The position numbers and the translations under genes are program-made. This document shows positions 1-7,917 of a stretch of DNA of 64,000 bases, piece by piece. Origin of the DNA: an uncultured Acetatifactor sp. (GTDB lineage Bacteria > Bacillota > Clostridia > Lachnospirales > Lachnospiraceae); NCBI GenBank assembly GCA_944384205.1, contig CALWSL010000003.1:62001-126000 (forward strand), in the 5' to 3' direction. The notes below the pieces were generated by a model. The model worked only from the letters and a program-made list of their open reading frames with translations, was not told where the DNA came from and searched no databases. Numbering within the stretch: the first letter of the stretch is position 1; the number at the start of each line of letters is the position of its first letter.

Positions 1-1631
1 CCGCCATCATGGAGATTGGAAGATACCTGCAGCAGGATTATTATGAGGAGTACATGGAATTCTTTGACCCGCTGGGCATTGCTGAAAATATGGGATTTCT
101 TCCCATGCTGCAAAGAGATAGTCTGTCGGGGATACTCTTGCTGGCGGAAGAAGAACTGGAAAGCGTAACTGTTCCTGTAGTGGAAACAGTGGAAACGGAT
201 ATCCCGGAAAGCGGTGAGGCGGATGAAGCAGATATACCAGAAAGCAGTGAGGCGGTTGAAACAGTCGGAACGGTTTTAGAAACGGAAACGGTAGAGGAGG
301 AAGTGCAGGAGCCTGTTATCACACAGCATAGCTTTGATATTGATTTTGAGACATTGCATGCTTTGGCGGACAATGAAGAGAAGAAATGGCTTGCGGACTA
401 CATAGAAAAAGAACAGCCTACTGATACAAATGAATATACGGGAATTTTTGAGGGATATAACCTGATTTATCTTACTGCGGAGGGCTTTTCTCCCTATGCT
501 GTCAGGGAAGACCTGACGCCTACATTGTACCGACTGGCAAATTCGGGCTTTGTATTTGAAAATTATTATGTGCCGTTGTGGCAGACCAGCACCAGTGACG
601 GAGAATATATCAACTGTACCGGATTAATTCCCGATGGGCAGTTTAGTATGCGTAAAAGTGCTTCCAACGATATGGCGTACTCTCTGCCAAAGTTTTTTGA
701 AGCGGAGGGCGTAAAATCCTATGCCTATCATAATAACAGCCTTTCTTATTATGACCGTTACATTACCCATCCGAATCTTGGATATGACTTCAAGTGTTCT
801 AAGCTGGGAACTTTGTCCGAGGAGGAGTGGGGAAGCTGGATTTTTCCCATGGAAAATCCAAATGCCTGGCCTTCTTCCGATTTGGAGATGATGCAGGGAA
901 CCGCATCGGAATATTTGACAAATGACCGTTTTCATGTCTATTATTTGACGGTTTCAGGGCATATGTATTACAGCTTTAAAGGCAATGCCATGTCTGCCAA
1001 AAACAGAGAAGCGGTTGAAGGACTGGAACTGTCTGAAAATGCCAGAGCATATCTGGCGTGCAATATCGAATTGGACAAAGCACTCCAATATCTGCTGGAA
1101 CAGCTTGAGGAAGCGGGACAACTGGAAAAAACGGTTATCTGCATGAGTGCAGACCATTATCCTTACGCTATGAGCACGGAGCAGTATGAGGAGCTGGCAG
1201 GCAAATCTTTGTCCGATGGCATGGATATGTATCGGAATACTCTGATTTTGTGGAATGTGGGTATGGAAGAGGAGCCTGTCTATGTGGAAAAAGTATGCGG
1301 TCCCATGGACATTGTACCAACGCTGTTGAATTTGTTTGGCTTTTCCTATGATTCCCGAATGTATGCCGGAAGGGATATTTTTTCTGATGAGGAAGGACTG
1401 GTCATTTTTAATGACCGCAGCTTTGTGACGGATTCCGTAATTTACAGGAAAAAAGGGAAGGAAAGTATCTGGATAAAGGATGCGAATGGCAATGATATGA
1501 TTGCAGACGATGGAAAAGAAGCGTATTTTTCCGAAATGCAGCAGGAGGTCAGGGACAGATACCAGTTCAGCGCATATATTTTGCGGGAGAATTATTATCA
1601 GGATATAAAACAGGCATTGGTGCAGCAGTAA
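1..1631 (+). CDS. LTA-synthase-like sulfatase-fold phosphoglycerol transferase, 5' end cut by window
   Basis: The reading frame is open to the left edge, so the start and the expected N-terminal membrane helices lie outside; the first Met in view is at 9. Numbering from that Met, residues 46-105 are a very acidic Glu/Val/Thr spacer and the alkaline-phosphatase/sulfatase fold begins near 148. A Glu at 158 (TAEGF) is the likely first metal ligand, a TSD triplet at 195-197 supplies the likely Thr nucleophile, and ADHYPY further on gives the Asp-His metal pair. LtaS-family enzymes work outside the membrane and transfer glycerol phosphate from phosphatidylglycerol to polymers or glycans. The exact acceptor cannot be told from sequence. 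Family call firm, substrate inferred. Confidence 0.85.
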   Translation, partial: AIMEIGRYLQQDYYEEYMEFFDPLGIAENMGFLPMLQRDSLSGILLLAEEELESVTVPVVETVETDIPESGEADEADIPESSEAVETVGTVLETETVEEEVQEPVITQHSFDIDFETLHALADNEEKKWLADYIEKEQPTDTNEYTGIFEGYNLIYLTAEGFSPYAVREDLTPTLYRLANSGFVFENYYVPLWQTSTSDGEYINCTGLIPDGQFSMRKSASNDMAYSLPKFFEAEGVKSYAYHNNSLSYYDRYITHPNLGYDFKCSKLGTLSEEEWGSWIFPMENPNAWPSSDLEMMQGTASEYLTNDRFHVYYLTVSGHMYYSFKGNAMSAKNREAVEGLELSENARAYLACNIELDKALQYLLEQLEEAGQLEKTVICMSADHYPYAMSTEQYEELAGKSLSDGMDMYRNTLILWNVGMEEEPVYVEKVCGPMDIVPTLLNLFGFSYDSRMYAGRDIFSDEEGLVIFNDRSFVTDSVIYRKKGKESIWIKDANGNDMIADDGKEAYFSEMQQEVRDRYQFSAYILRENYYQDIKQALVQQ

Positions 1632-1635
1632 CGTT

Positions 1636-2139
1636 TTATTTTAGTTCTTCAAAAGGGATGCCTCTGTCGGACAGATATTTTACAAGCGCTTTGTCCCAAA
1701 TGGCATCAGGATCCTTACTCATGACGAAGGTGCGGCAGGATATACCCGTAGTCAGTACGGCTTTGACTCCGTCATAACGGATATTCAGTACCAATGCCCG
1801 AACCTGCGAGGCATCCACGCTGCTGTTTTCCTTTGTAAGCAGAGCAGCAGCTTTTTCAGGCTTTAACTGTAGTACGAATTTAAAGAACAGGGGTGTGTTT
1901 TTTCCTTTCATCAGGTTAAAACACAGCCCTTTTACGTTGCTCCAGCACTGAAATTCATAGGGAATGCAGTCAGTTCCTCTCTCCTCCATGGGATAAAAAT
2001 CCACGTTGATATGACCGTCAATGGTATATGTATTGGCAGTGCTGATAACCGCCTCCTCCAGTAGAAAGCAGTCAAAGGCATCGCCGGCAAGAAGCTGATT
2101 CATAAATGTCTTCATGGATGTAATATGTAATGCTAACAT
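1636..2139 (-). CDS. DUF5721-like protein of unknown function
   Basis: A 167-residue soluble protein with no signal peptide or membrane segment. It resembles the DUF5721 family that I associate with Lachnospiraceae: an N-terminal stretch on targets such as FMNQLL, a central beta-rich part containing DFYPMEE, and a C-terminal block ending DRGIPFEELK. No catalytic motif is visible and the role is unknown. It faces the preceding sulfatase gene tail to tail with only 4 bp between the stop codons. The family name is from memory and is the less certain part; that this is a real gene is supported by length, codon pattern and its snug fit between neighbours. Confidence 0.65.
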   Translation of the reverse strand: MLALHITSMKTFMNQLLAGDAFDCFLLEEAVISTANTYTIDGHINVDFYPMEERGTDCIPYEFQCWSNVKGLCFNLMKGKNTPLFFKFVLQLKPEKAAALLTKENSSVDASQVRALVLNIRYDGVKAVLTTGISCRTFVMSKDPDAIWDKALVKYLSDRGIPFEELK

Positions 2140-2218
2140 GGATATCCTCGCTTTGTCTAATTTTATTTTTCTATTTGATTATAATATAAATAGGGCAGAA
2201 TGTACATGAAATAAAAAA

Positions 2219-2246
2219 AGTAACAGTTCAGCCATAAACTGTTACT
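2219..2246. repeat. Inverted repeat, possible minus-strand terminator
   Basis: A perfect 10-bp stem (AGTAACAGTT 2219-2228 with AACTGTTACT 2237-2246) and an 8-nt loop. Runs of seven A flank it on both sides, so on the minus strand the stem is followed by seven U, as in an intrinsic terminator. No minus-strand gene ends just upstream of it, so it may block antisense read-through toward the DUF5721-like gene or act in that gene's leader. Confidence 0.45.
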
Positions 2247-2427
2247 AAAAAAATGATAAAAAATATAATTTTATCTTTACTGGATAAATATAATATGTTA
2301 ATATATGTAGTATTGAAAACTACATGTGAGGCATACAAAAGCATTGAATCCGATTTTGGAAAATGTATGACGTCGTATTTTTTAAGACAGAAAATTGAGA
2401 TAATAATGAAGAAGTGGAGAATATATT

Positions 2428-3264
2428 ATGAGCTATAAGATTGTGGTTGATAGCTGTTGTGAATTGCCGGAGAAATATTTACAGGACGCACGGTTTGAAA
2501 GGGTTCCGCTGGGTCTGGAAGTGGGCGGGTATCATATTTTGGACGATGAGAATTTCAATCAGGCAGAATTTTTGCAGAAGGTTGCAGCGTATCCGAAGTG
2601 TCCCAAGTCCTCCTGTCCGTCTCCAGAGCGTTTTATGGAGGCGTATCATGCAGATGCGGAGCGGATTTATGCGGTTACTCTGTCCTCCCATTTGAGCGGA
2701 AGCTATAACAGTGCCATGATTGGAAAGGATTTGTACCGTGAGAAATATGGAGAAAAGCAGATTCATGTAGTAGACTCTGAGTCTGCAAGCGGCGGCGAAA
2801 CACAGATTGCGTTGAAAATTATGGAGTTAGAGGAACAGGGTCTTCCTTTTGAAGAAGTGGTGGAACAGATAGAGGCGTTCCGAAGCGGTTTCCATACTTA
2901 TTTTGTATTGGATAATCTGGAGACCCTGCGTAAAAACGGAAGATTATCCAATGTAAAGGCTTTTGTGGCATCCACTTTAAGCATTAAGCCTATTATGGCA
3001 GGAGATAAGGGTGTGATTGTTCAGAGGGGGCAGTGTATCGGAATGAAGAAGGCGCTTGGCAAAATGGCTGATATGGTGGTATCGGAAGCAACGGAACAGG
3101 AGAAACGCAGACTGATTATCACTCACTGCAACGCGCTGCAGCGCGCAGAGCAGGTGAGAGATATGGTTATGGCAAAAGCCAAATTCAGAGAATGTATCAT
3201 AATGGATACCCGCGGAATCAGCAGTATGTATGCCAATGACGGCGGAGTGATTGTAACGGCGTAA
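2428..3264 (+). CDS. DegV family fatty-acid-binding protein
   Basis: A 278-residue two-domain protein of typical DegV length. Family marks are the start YKIVVDSCCELP, the central TLSSHLSGSYNSA loop that contacts the fatty-acid carboxylate, VVDSESASGG, and the later LETLRKNGRLS block. DegV/FakB proteins hold a fatty acid for phosphorylation by FakA in exogenous fatty-acid use; no fakA is in this window, so which lipid it serves is inference. The ATG at 2428 has a GTGGAG site 9 nt upstream. A 7-bp inverted repeat (ATGTAGT/ACTACAT) near 2304-2324 in the leader is a possible regulatory site. A terminator follows. Confidence 0.88.
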   Translation: MSYKIVVDSCCELPEKYLQDARFERVPLGLEVGGYHILDDENFNQAEFLQKVAAYPKCPKSSCPSPERFMEAYHADAERIYAVTLSSHLSGSYNSAMIGKDLYREKYGEKQIHVVDSESASGGETQIALKIMELEEQGLPFEEVVEQIEAFRSGFHTYFVLDNLETLRKNGRLSNVKAFVASTLSIKPIMAGDKGVIVQRGQCIGMKKALGKMADMVVSEATEQEKRRLIITHCNALQRAEQVRDMVMAKAKFRECIIMDTRGISSMYANDGGVIVTA

Positions 3265-3290
3265 AGGTAAAAAATAACGGTGATTCGGAA

Positions 3291-3345
3291 AGAAAAAGCT
3301 GTCGTTTGAGCGATTTTAAAAATCGTGAAAGGGCAGCTTTTTCTT
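3291..3345 (+). terminator. Intrinsic terminator after degV-type gene
   Basis: AGAAAAAGCTG at 3291-3301 pairs with CAGCTTTTTCT at 3334-3344, with a second small hairpin (CGATTTT/AAAATCG) inside the loop. The A-run/T-run symmetry lets it work in both directions, which suits its position between the degV gene and the minus-strand response regulator. Confidence 0.7.
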
Positions 3346-3391
3346 TGTCCTGTGTCCGGCGAAACGGAACCACACTTGCAGTCGGGAAGGG

Positions 3392-4096
3392 TTAATGATA
3401 TTCCTCAAATATTTTCTTTGCATATTTCATGCAGTCTCTGTGTATTTTAAAAACACTGCCGTCCGTCATAAAAGCCTTGTGGATTCCCAGTCTGGCAATA
3501 TACCTTCCGTTGATAATAAGCTTTGAGGCTGGTGCAAGGAAGGTGGGATGCTTTTCCAACTGTTCAAAAAGATTGGCAGTATCAGTTACCGCCGGGATGA
3601 TGCGCCCGTCTGTCAGGGTGACAAGCATAAGGCGTCCATCTTCAATGGCATAGAGGACTTCCGGTTCTGTGACATAAAAGGTCTCTTTATCTCCGCGCAG
3701 TTCAATCAATGGCGCCGCCTGGTCCCTTATATGGAGAGCGTGGTCAATACTTTCACTGAGTTCTGCAGCCCTGATGGGTTTGTCCAGAAAGAAAACGTTG
3801 TCGGGCAGGGGAAATTCCCGGTAATTGATTGCAGAACAGCACATAATAATGGGAGCGTTGACACCTGCCTGTGTAAGTTTGGCAACAACGTCAAGCCCCG
3901 TGACACCCTCCGTGAGGCACATATCAATGTAAAACGCATCATATTGCATGGGATTTGCAAGGAGCGTGTCGCAGTTGCCGAAAGAATCCGTATACAGGAT
4001 GCCAGTGGTAGCGGCCCGTTTGTCGGATTCCCGTTTCAGCAGTCTTTCTATTTGGTGGCGGTCAGCCACATTGTCATCACATACAGCGATATGCAA
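3392..4096 (-). CDS. LytTR-type response regulator
   Basis: A 234-residue regulator. Residues 1-120 form a receiver domain: the acidic pair follows HIAVCDDN, the phospho-acceptor Asp lies in AFYIDMCLTEGVTG, and the conserved Lys in FLDKPI. The last 100 residues fit a LytTR DNA-binding domain (IIPAVTDTANLFEQL, FLAPASKLIINGRYI, FKIHRDCMKYAKK). Such proteins bind tandem repeats upstream of virulence, bacteriocin or surface genes after phosphorylation by an HPK10-type kinase. No kinase gene is adjacent, so its partner must be elsewhere. The downstream DUF1294 gene does not belong to its transcript since it lies upstream of this start on the same strand. Confidence 0.88.
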   Translation of the reverse strand: MHIAVCDDNVADRHQIERLLKRESDKRAATTGILYTDSFGNCDTLLANPMQYDAFYIDMCLTEGVTGLDVVAKLTQAGVNAPIIMCCSAINYREFPLPDNVFFLDKPIRAAELSESIDHALHIRDQAAPLIELRGDKETFYVTEPEVLYAIEDGRLMLVTLTDGRIIPAVTDTANLFEQLEKHPTFLAPASKLIINGRYIARLGIHKAFMTDGSVFKIHRDCMKYAKKIFEEYH

Positions 4097-4146
4097 AATA
4101 TCACATCCTTACTCTTGGGTAAATTGATGGTTATAAAGATAGTTTA

Positions 4147-4431
4147 TCATATCCAAAGTCTGCTTAAAAGAACAAAAATCACAATTTGCAGGATAAGAAT
4201 AGCGGGCATACCATATTTAAAATACCAGCGCTTTGTTTTATGGCGGAATTTCTGCATTCCGAGAATACAGCCCAGACTTCCGCCGATGAACGCCGTTAAA
4301 AAAAGAGAAGCCTCCGAGATGCGCCACGCACCCCGGATAGCCCTCTTTTTATCTATGCCCATCATTACAAATCCCACGATATTTACTACCAGAAGGTAGC
4401 TTAGAAATAGTATCGGTAAAATCATAGACAC
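4147..4431 (-). CDS. DUF1294 small membrane protein
   Basis: A 94-residue protein with the DUF1294 layout: an N-terminal membrane helix (residues 3-25), the signature MGIDKKRAIRGAWRISE, a second helix around FLTAFIGGSLG, the block FRHKTKRWYF, and a C-terminal helix. Members are found alone or fused to cold-shock domains; the function is unknown. It lies 50 bp upstream of the LytTR regulator on the same strand and could be cotranscribed with it. Confidence 0.85.
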   Translation of the reverse strand: MSMILPILFLSYLLVVNIVGFVMMGIDKKRAIRGAWRISEASLFLTAFIGGSLGCILGMQKFRHKTKRWYFKYGMPAILILQIVIFVLLSRLWI

Positions 4432-4452
4432 TCCTGTTTTTTGTTCACTTTC

Positions 4453-4530
4453 ATGCCTTAGATTAACTTTTGCAGGGGCGAAACTTAGTTAATCTTAGAC
4501 ATAGTACTTTTATGTCTTAGATTAACTTTT
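4453..4530. repeat. Three copies of the argG 3' end, alternating orientation
   Basis: Copy A (4453-4471) and copy C (4512-4530) are direct repeats differing at one position over 19 bp; copy B (4487-4502) is inverted. B and C form a 16-bp stem with one mismatch and a 9-nt loop, and A can pair with B instead. Copy C overlaps the last four codons and stop of argG. On the minus strand B/C is placed to act as the argG terminator or 3' stabilising hairpin, although no good U-run follows. Confidence 0.7.
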
Positions 4531-5740
4531 CACCCTGTTCCTGCATCTTCATCGCACGCACCTTGCAGGAAAGACCAAACAGGTTAATAAAGCCTTCTGC
4601 ATCGTGATGGTCATATAAATCGCCAGTGGTGAAGGAAGCAATGCTCTCATTATACAGAGAGTAAGGAGATGTAGTACCGGCTTTGATAATGTTGCCCTTG
4701 TAAAGCTTGAATTTTACTTCACCGGTTACATATTCCTGAGTTTTCTCGATAAACGCCTGCTCTGCTTCGCGCAAAGGAGTAAACCATTTTCCTTCGTAAA
4801 CAAGACTTGCAAAACGGCTTCCCATTTCTTTCTTCATAGCATAGGTATCACGGTCAAGAATCAGCTCTTCAAGCTGCTGATGTGCTTCCATAAGGATAGT
4901 TCCGCCGGGAGTCTCGTATACACCGCGGGATTTCATACCTACAACACGATTCTCAACGATATCAATGATACCGATACCATGTTTGCCGCCCAGCTCGTTT
5001 AAGGTGTGGATGATATCGGAAACCTTCATTTTCTTGCCGTTGACAGAAGTAGGAACACCTTTTTCAAAGGTCATGGTAACATATTCGCCTTCATCGGGAG
5101 CCTTCTCAGGGGTGGTTCCCAGTACTAACAGATGGTCATAGTCAGGCTCATTTGCAGGGTCTTCCAGTTCCAGACCTTCATGGCTGATGTGCCAGATGTT
5201 GCGGTCACGGCTATAGGAAGAGTCGGCGGAGAATGGAAGGTCAATGCCGTGTGCCTTGCAGTATGCAATTTCAGATTCACGGGAATCCATGGTCCATTTG
5301 TCATTTCTCCATGCAGCGATAATCTTGATATCAGGAGCAAGCGCCTTGATACCCAGCTCAAAACGAATCTGGTCGTTACCCTTACCGGTTGCGCCGTGGC
5401 AGATTGCGGTAGCGCCTTCTTTTCTTGCGATTTCAACCAGTTTCTTTGCGATAAGGGGTCTTGCCATGGAAGTACCCAACAGATACTTGTTCTCATAGAT
5501 GGCATTTGCCTGCACGCAGGGAACGATATACTCGTCGCAGAACTCGTCAATAACGTTTTCGATGTACAATTTGGAAGCGCCGCAGAATTTTGCTCTTTCT
5601 TCCAAACCGTCAAGTTCCTCTGCCTGACCGCAGTCGATGCAGACACAGATAACTTCATAATCAAAATTTTCCTTTAGCCAGGGAATGATAGCGGTGGTAT
5701 CCAGACCGCCTGAATACGCTAAAATTACTTTTTCTTTCAT
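4517..5740 (-). CDS. argG: Argininosuccinate synthase
   Basis: ArgG joins citrulline and aspartate using ATP, the penultimate step of arginine synthesis in the cytosol. The 407-residue length is normal. The N-terminal ATP pyrophosphatase loop AYSGGLDTT is at residues 8-16, and family blocks such as [12 protein letters not shown] and [11 protein letters not shown]-type [13 protein letters not shown] are present. argH is not next to it, and argF is not in the window. The ATG at 5740 has a GGAGG site. A minus-strand promoter and ARG-box-like repeats lie upstream, so ArgR-type control is likely. It is divergent from the methionine-synthesis gene at 6103. Confidence 0.97.
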   Translation of the reverse strand: MKEKVILAYSGGLDTTAIIPWLKENFDYEVICVCIDCGQAEELDGLEERAKFCGASKLYIENVIDEFCDEYIVPCVQANAIYENKYLLGTSMARPLIAKKLVEIARKEGATAICHGATGKGNDQIRFELGIKALAPDIKIIAAWRNDKWTMDSRESEIAYCKAHGIDLPFSADSSYSRDRNIWHISHEGLELEDPANEPDYDHLLVLGTTPEKAPDEGEYVTMTFEKGVPTSVNGKKMKVSDIIHTLNELGGKHGIGIIDIVENRVVGMKSRGVYETPGGTILMEAHQQLEELILDRDTYAMKKEMGSRFASLVYEGKWFTPLREAEQAFIEKTQEYVTGEVKFKLYKGNIIKAGTTSPYSLYNESIASFTTGDLYDHHDAEGFINLFGLSCKVRAMKMQEQGEKLI

Positions 5741-5781
5741 AAAATAATGCCTCCGTAGGTGAATATGTAATATCTGAAAAC

Positions 5782-5810
5782 ACTATACAACATTATTTTC
5801 AGAAAAGCAA
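5782..5810 (-). promoter_or_regulatory. argG promoter
   Basis: On the minus strand TTGCTT (5810-5805) and TATAGT (5787-5782) are 17 bp apart, a good sigma-A promoter about 40 bp from the argG start. Its -35 element abuts the ARG-box-like repeats. Confidence 0.6.
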
Positions 5811-5906
5811 GTATAAATATGTATAAATTATTTTTTATAGTGCATAAAAATAGATAAATATACATAAAATTGTATAAAATAATGAATAAACGCATAAATA
5901 TTCATT
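5811..5906. promoter_or_regulatory. Cluster of ARG-box-like operator repeats upstream of argG
   Basis: AT-rich repeats related to the arginine repressor box: GTATAAATATGTATAA at 5811, GTGCATAAAAAT at 5840, AGATAAATATACATAA at 5852-5867, and an inverted pair AATGAATA (5881-5888) / TATTCATT (5899-5906). The ATAAATATACA core recurs upstream of argC. This matches what is known of ArgR/AhrC, which binds tandem 18-bp boxes. The site assignments are by eye. Confidence 0.55.
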
Positions 5907-5940
5907 TGCAAAGAAAAGTATTGCATGATATACTTTTTAA

Positions 5941-6096
5941 TTAAGAAAAGAATTCGAGAGCACGGGGATTCATCAGGCGGATAGCAGCAAATTGGAAAAT
6001 GGAACAAGAAATCCGTCCGTTAATCTTTTAAAGAGGTTTGCGGAAGGGATGGATATGGTTCTTAAAATTGAGTCTATTCCAAAACAGAGGGTGTAA
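5941..6096 (+). pseudogene. Remnant of an XRE-family HTH gene (C-terminal half)
   Basis: An open stretch of 51 codons ending in TAA at 6094-6096, with no usable start codon, encodes the second half of a helix-turn-helix domain: GIHQADSSKLENGTRNPSV, then LLKRFAEGMDMVLKIE. This is the pattern of HigA-type antitoxin or XRE regulators in which the recognition helix is followed by SxLENGTRNPS. The first HTH helices are gone; a TAA at 5938 ends the frame upstream. It sits 6 bp before the methyltransferase start, so it may now serve only as leader sequence. No toxin remnant was seen beside it. Confidence 0.7.
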
Positions 6097-6102
6097 GAAG
6101 TT

Positions 6103-7917
6103 ATGCAGAAAAGAGAAAAAATACAGGAAGTACTACAGCAGAGAAAATTAATATGTGATGGCGCCTTTGGCACATATTATGCGATGAAATACGACACGAA
6201 GGAGCTGCCGGAGCTTGCAAATACCCTGCACCCCGAAAGGGTAAAGCAGATTCATGAGGAATATATAGCAGCGGGAGCGCAGATAATCCGAACCAATACC
6301 TATGCCTGCAATACGGCAGTGATGTGTGCCAAGTTAGAGCAGGTAAAAGAAAATATCAGACAGGGATACAAAAAAGCCTGTGAGGCTGCCGGATGCAGGG
6401 ATGATTTACATCGGGAAGCAGAAGAGAACAGACACGTTTTTGTGGCGGCGGACATCGGTCCGATTCCCTGTGAGAATGCTGCTGACAAGGAGAGCGTGCA
6501 GAAAGAATACATAGAGATATGCCGGACCTTTTTGGAGGCAGGGGCAGAGATTTTCTTATTTGAGACCTTCGCGGATTTGGAGGATATTTTACCGGCGATT
6601 TCCATGATTGGCGACAAGGCTTTCGTAATTGTGCAGTTTGCCGTGAACCAGTTCGGCTACAGCAGTGTGGGACTCAGCGCGAGGAAGCTGATGGAGGAAG
6701 CGGAAAGTTGCGAGGAAATAGATGCGACAGGCTTTAACTGTGGTGTGGGACCGGGACATATGCAAAAGATTATCCGGAATCTGGAGTTGTCGGGAAAAAA
6801 ATTCCTTACCGCCCTTCCCAATGCAGGCTATCCTCAATCAGTCAGTAACCGTATGATTTTTTCCAATCAGAATATAGACTATTTTGCGGCAAAGGTGAGC
6901 GATATCGCAGTGGATGGTGCGGATATCGTGGGCGGCTGCTGCGGCACAACTCCGGAATATATTCGTAAAATTACTGAGCGGGTGAACTGCTCCCAGGGCG
7001 AAAGAATTGTGAAAGCAGGAACCAGACTTACGCCGCCGATTGTACATACGAATCATGCTTTTTATGCAGGAAAAGAGGGGAAAAAGCTGATTGCAGTGGA
7101 GCTGGCGCCGCCCCTTGGGAGTGATGATGAGAAACTGATGGATGCGGCGCATCTGTTAAAGCAGAGTGGCGTGGATGTGCTGACCTTCCCCGATTCGCCG
7201 TCGGGACGTACCCGTGCGGATTCTATCCTTATGGCGGAGAAGGTTTCCAGAGAGACGGGAATTTGCGTGATGCCTCATCTTTGCTGCCGTGATAAAAACG
7301 CGATTGCCATGCGTTCACAGCTTTTGGGGGCGCATATCAATCAGATTTACAATTTTCTGGTGATTACCGGAGACCCGATTCCCACCATGGCAAGAGCTTC
7401 TGTAAAAAGCGTTTTTAACTTTGATGCGGTGGGCTTGATGCAAATTATGAATGATATGAATGAATCACAGTTTGCGGAAGCACCGATTTGCTTTGGCGGC
7501 GCCATTAATCAGGGGCGCAGGAATTTTGATGTGGAGATTGGCAGGGTGAAGAAAAAGATGGCGGCAGGTGCAAGCTTTTTCCTGACGCAGCCGGTGTCCT
7601 CCAGGGACGGAGCAGAACGACTCAGAAGAATGAAGGATGAGACCGGAGCGCGGATTTTATGCGGCATTATGCCTTTTGTCAGTTTGAAAAATGCTCTGTT
7701 TATGAAAAATGAAATGACAGGAATTGATGTGACCGACGAAGTGCTTTCCCGATACCGCGAGGATATGACCCGCGAGGAGGGCGAGCAGGCAGGCATCGCC
7801 CTTGCAAAAGAGGTCATCGCCATGACAGAGGATTTCGTGGATGGCTACTATTTCTCCTTCCCGTTCAACAGGGTACATATGTTGAAGGAGATTATAGAAT
7901 CATACAACGAATCTTAA
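6103..7917 (+). CDS. Bifunctional homocysteine S-methyltransferase / 5,10-methylenetetrahydrofolate reductase
   Basis: A 604-residue fusion like Bacillus YitJ. Residues 1-300 are a Pfam S-methyl_trans domain with the zinc ligands Cys213 (FNCGVGP) and Cys279-Cys280 (GGCCGT at 277-282). Residues from about 323 to the end are an MTHFR TIM barrel (IAVELAPP, NFLVITGDP, FDVEIG, FLTQPV). The enzyme would make methyl-THF with the FAD-dependent barrel and methylate homocysteine with the first domain, giving methionine in the cytosol. The window has no metH; the cobalamin dependence or methyl donor of this fused type is not decided by sequence. Its end overlaps the stop of the minus-strand phosphoesterase by 4 bp. 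Confidence 0.93.
   Translation: MQKREKIQEVLQQRKLICDGAFGTYYAMKYDTKELPELANTLHPERVKQIHEEYIAAGAQIIRTNTYACNTAVMCAKLEQVKENIRQGYKKACEAAGCRDDLHREAEENRHVFVAADIGPIPCENAADKESVQKEYIEICRTFLEAGAEIFLFETFADLEDILPAISMIGDKAFVIVQFAVNQFGYSSVGLSARKLMEEAESCEEIDATGFNCGVGPGHMQKIIRNLELSGKKFLTALPNAGYPQSVSNRMIFSNQNIDYFAAKVSDIAVDGADIVGGCCGTTPEYIRKITERVNCSQGERIVKAGTRLTPPIVHTNHAFYAGKEGKKLIAVELAPPLGSDDEKLMDAAHLLKQSGVDVLTFPDSPSGRTRADSILMAEKVSRETGICVMPHLCCRDKNAIAMRSQLLGAHINQIYNFLVITGDPIPTMARASVKSVFNFDAVGLMQIMNDMNESQFAEAPICFGGAINQGRRNFDVEIGRVKKKMAAGASFFLTQPVSSRDGAERLRRMKDETGARILCGIMPFVSLKNALFMKNEMTGIDVTDEVLSRYREDMTREEGEQAGIALAKEVIAMTEDFVDGYYFSFPFNRVHMLKEIIESYNES

Noticed and set aside
2253-2438. 61-codon open frame upstream of the DegV gene
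   Set aside because: No ribosome binding site and no family match; it overlaps the DegV start and the region reads better as leader.
3548-4399. 283-codon open frame on the plus strand
   Set aside because: It is antisense to the LytTR regulator and the DUF1294 gene, both with clear family matches; the translation shows no family pattern and no ribosome binding site.
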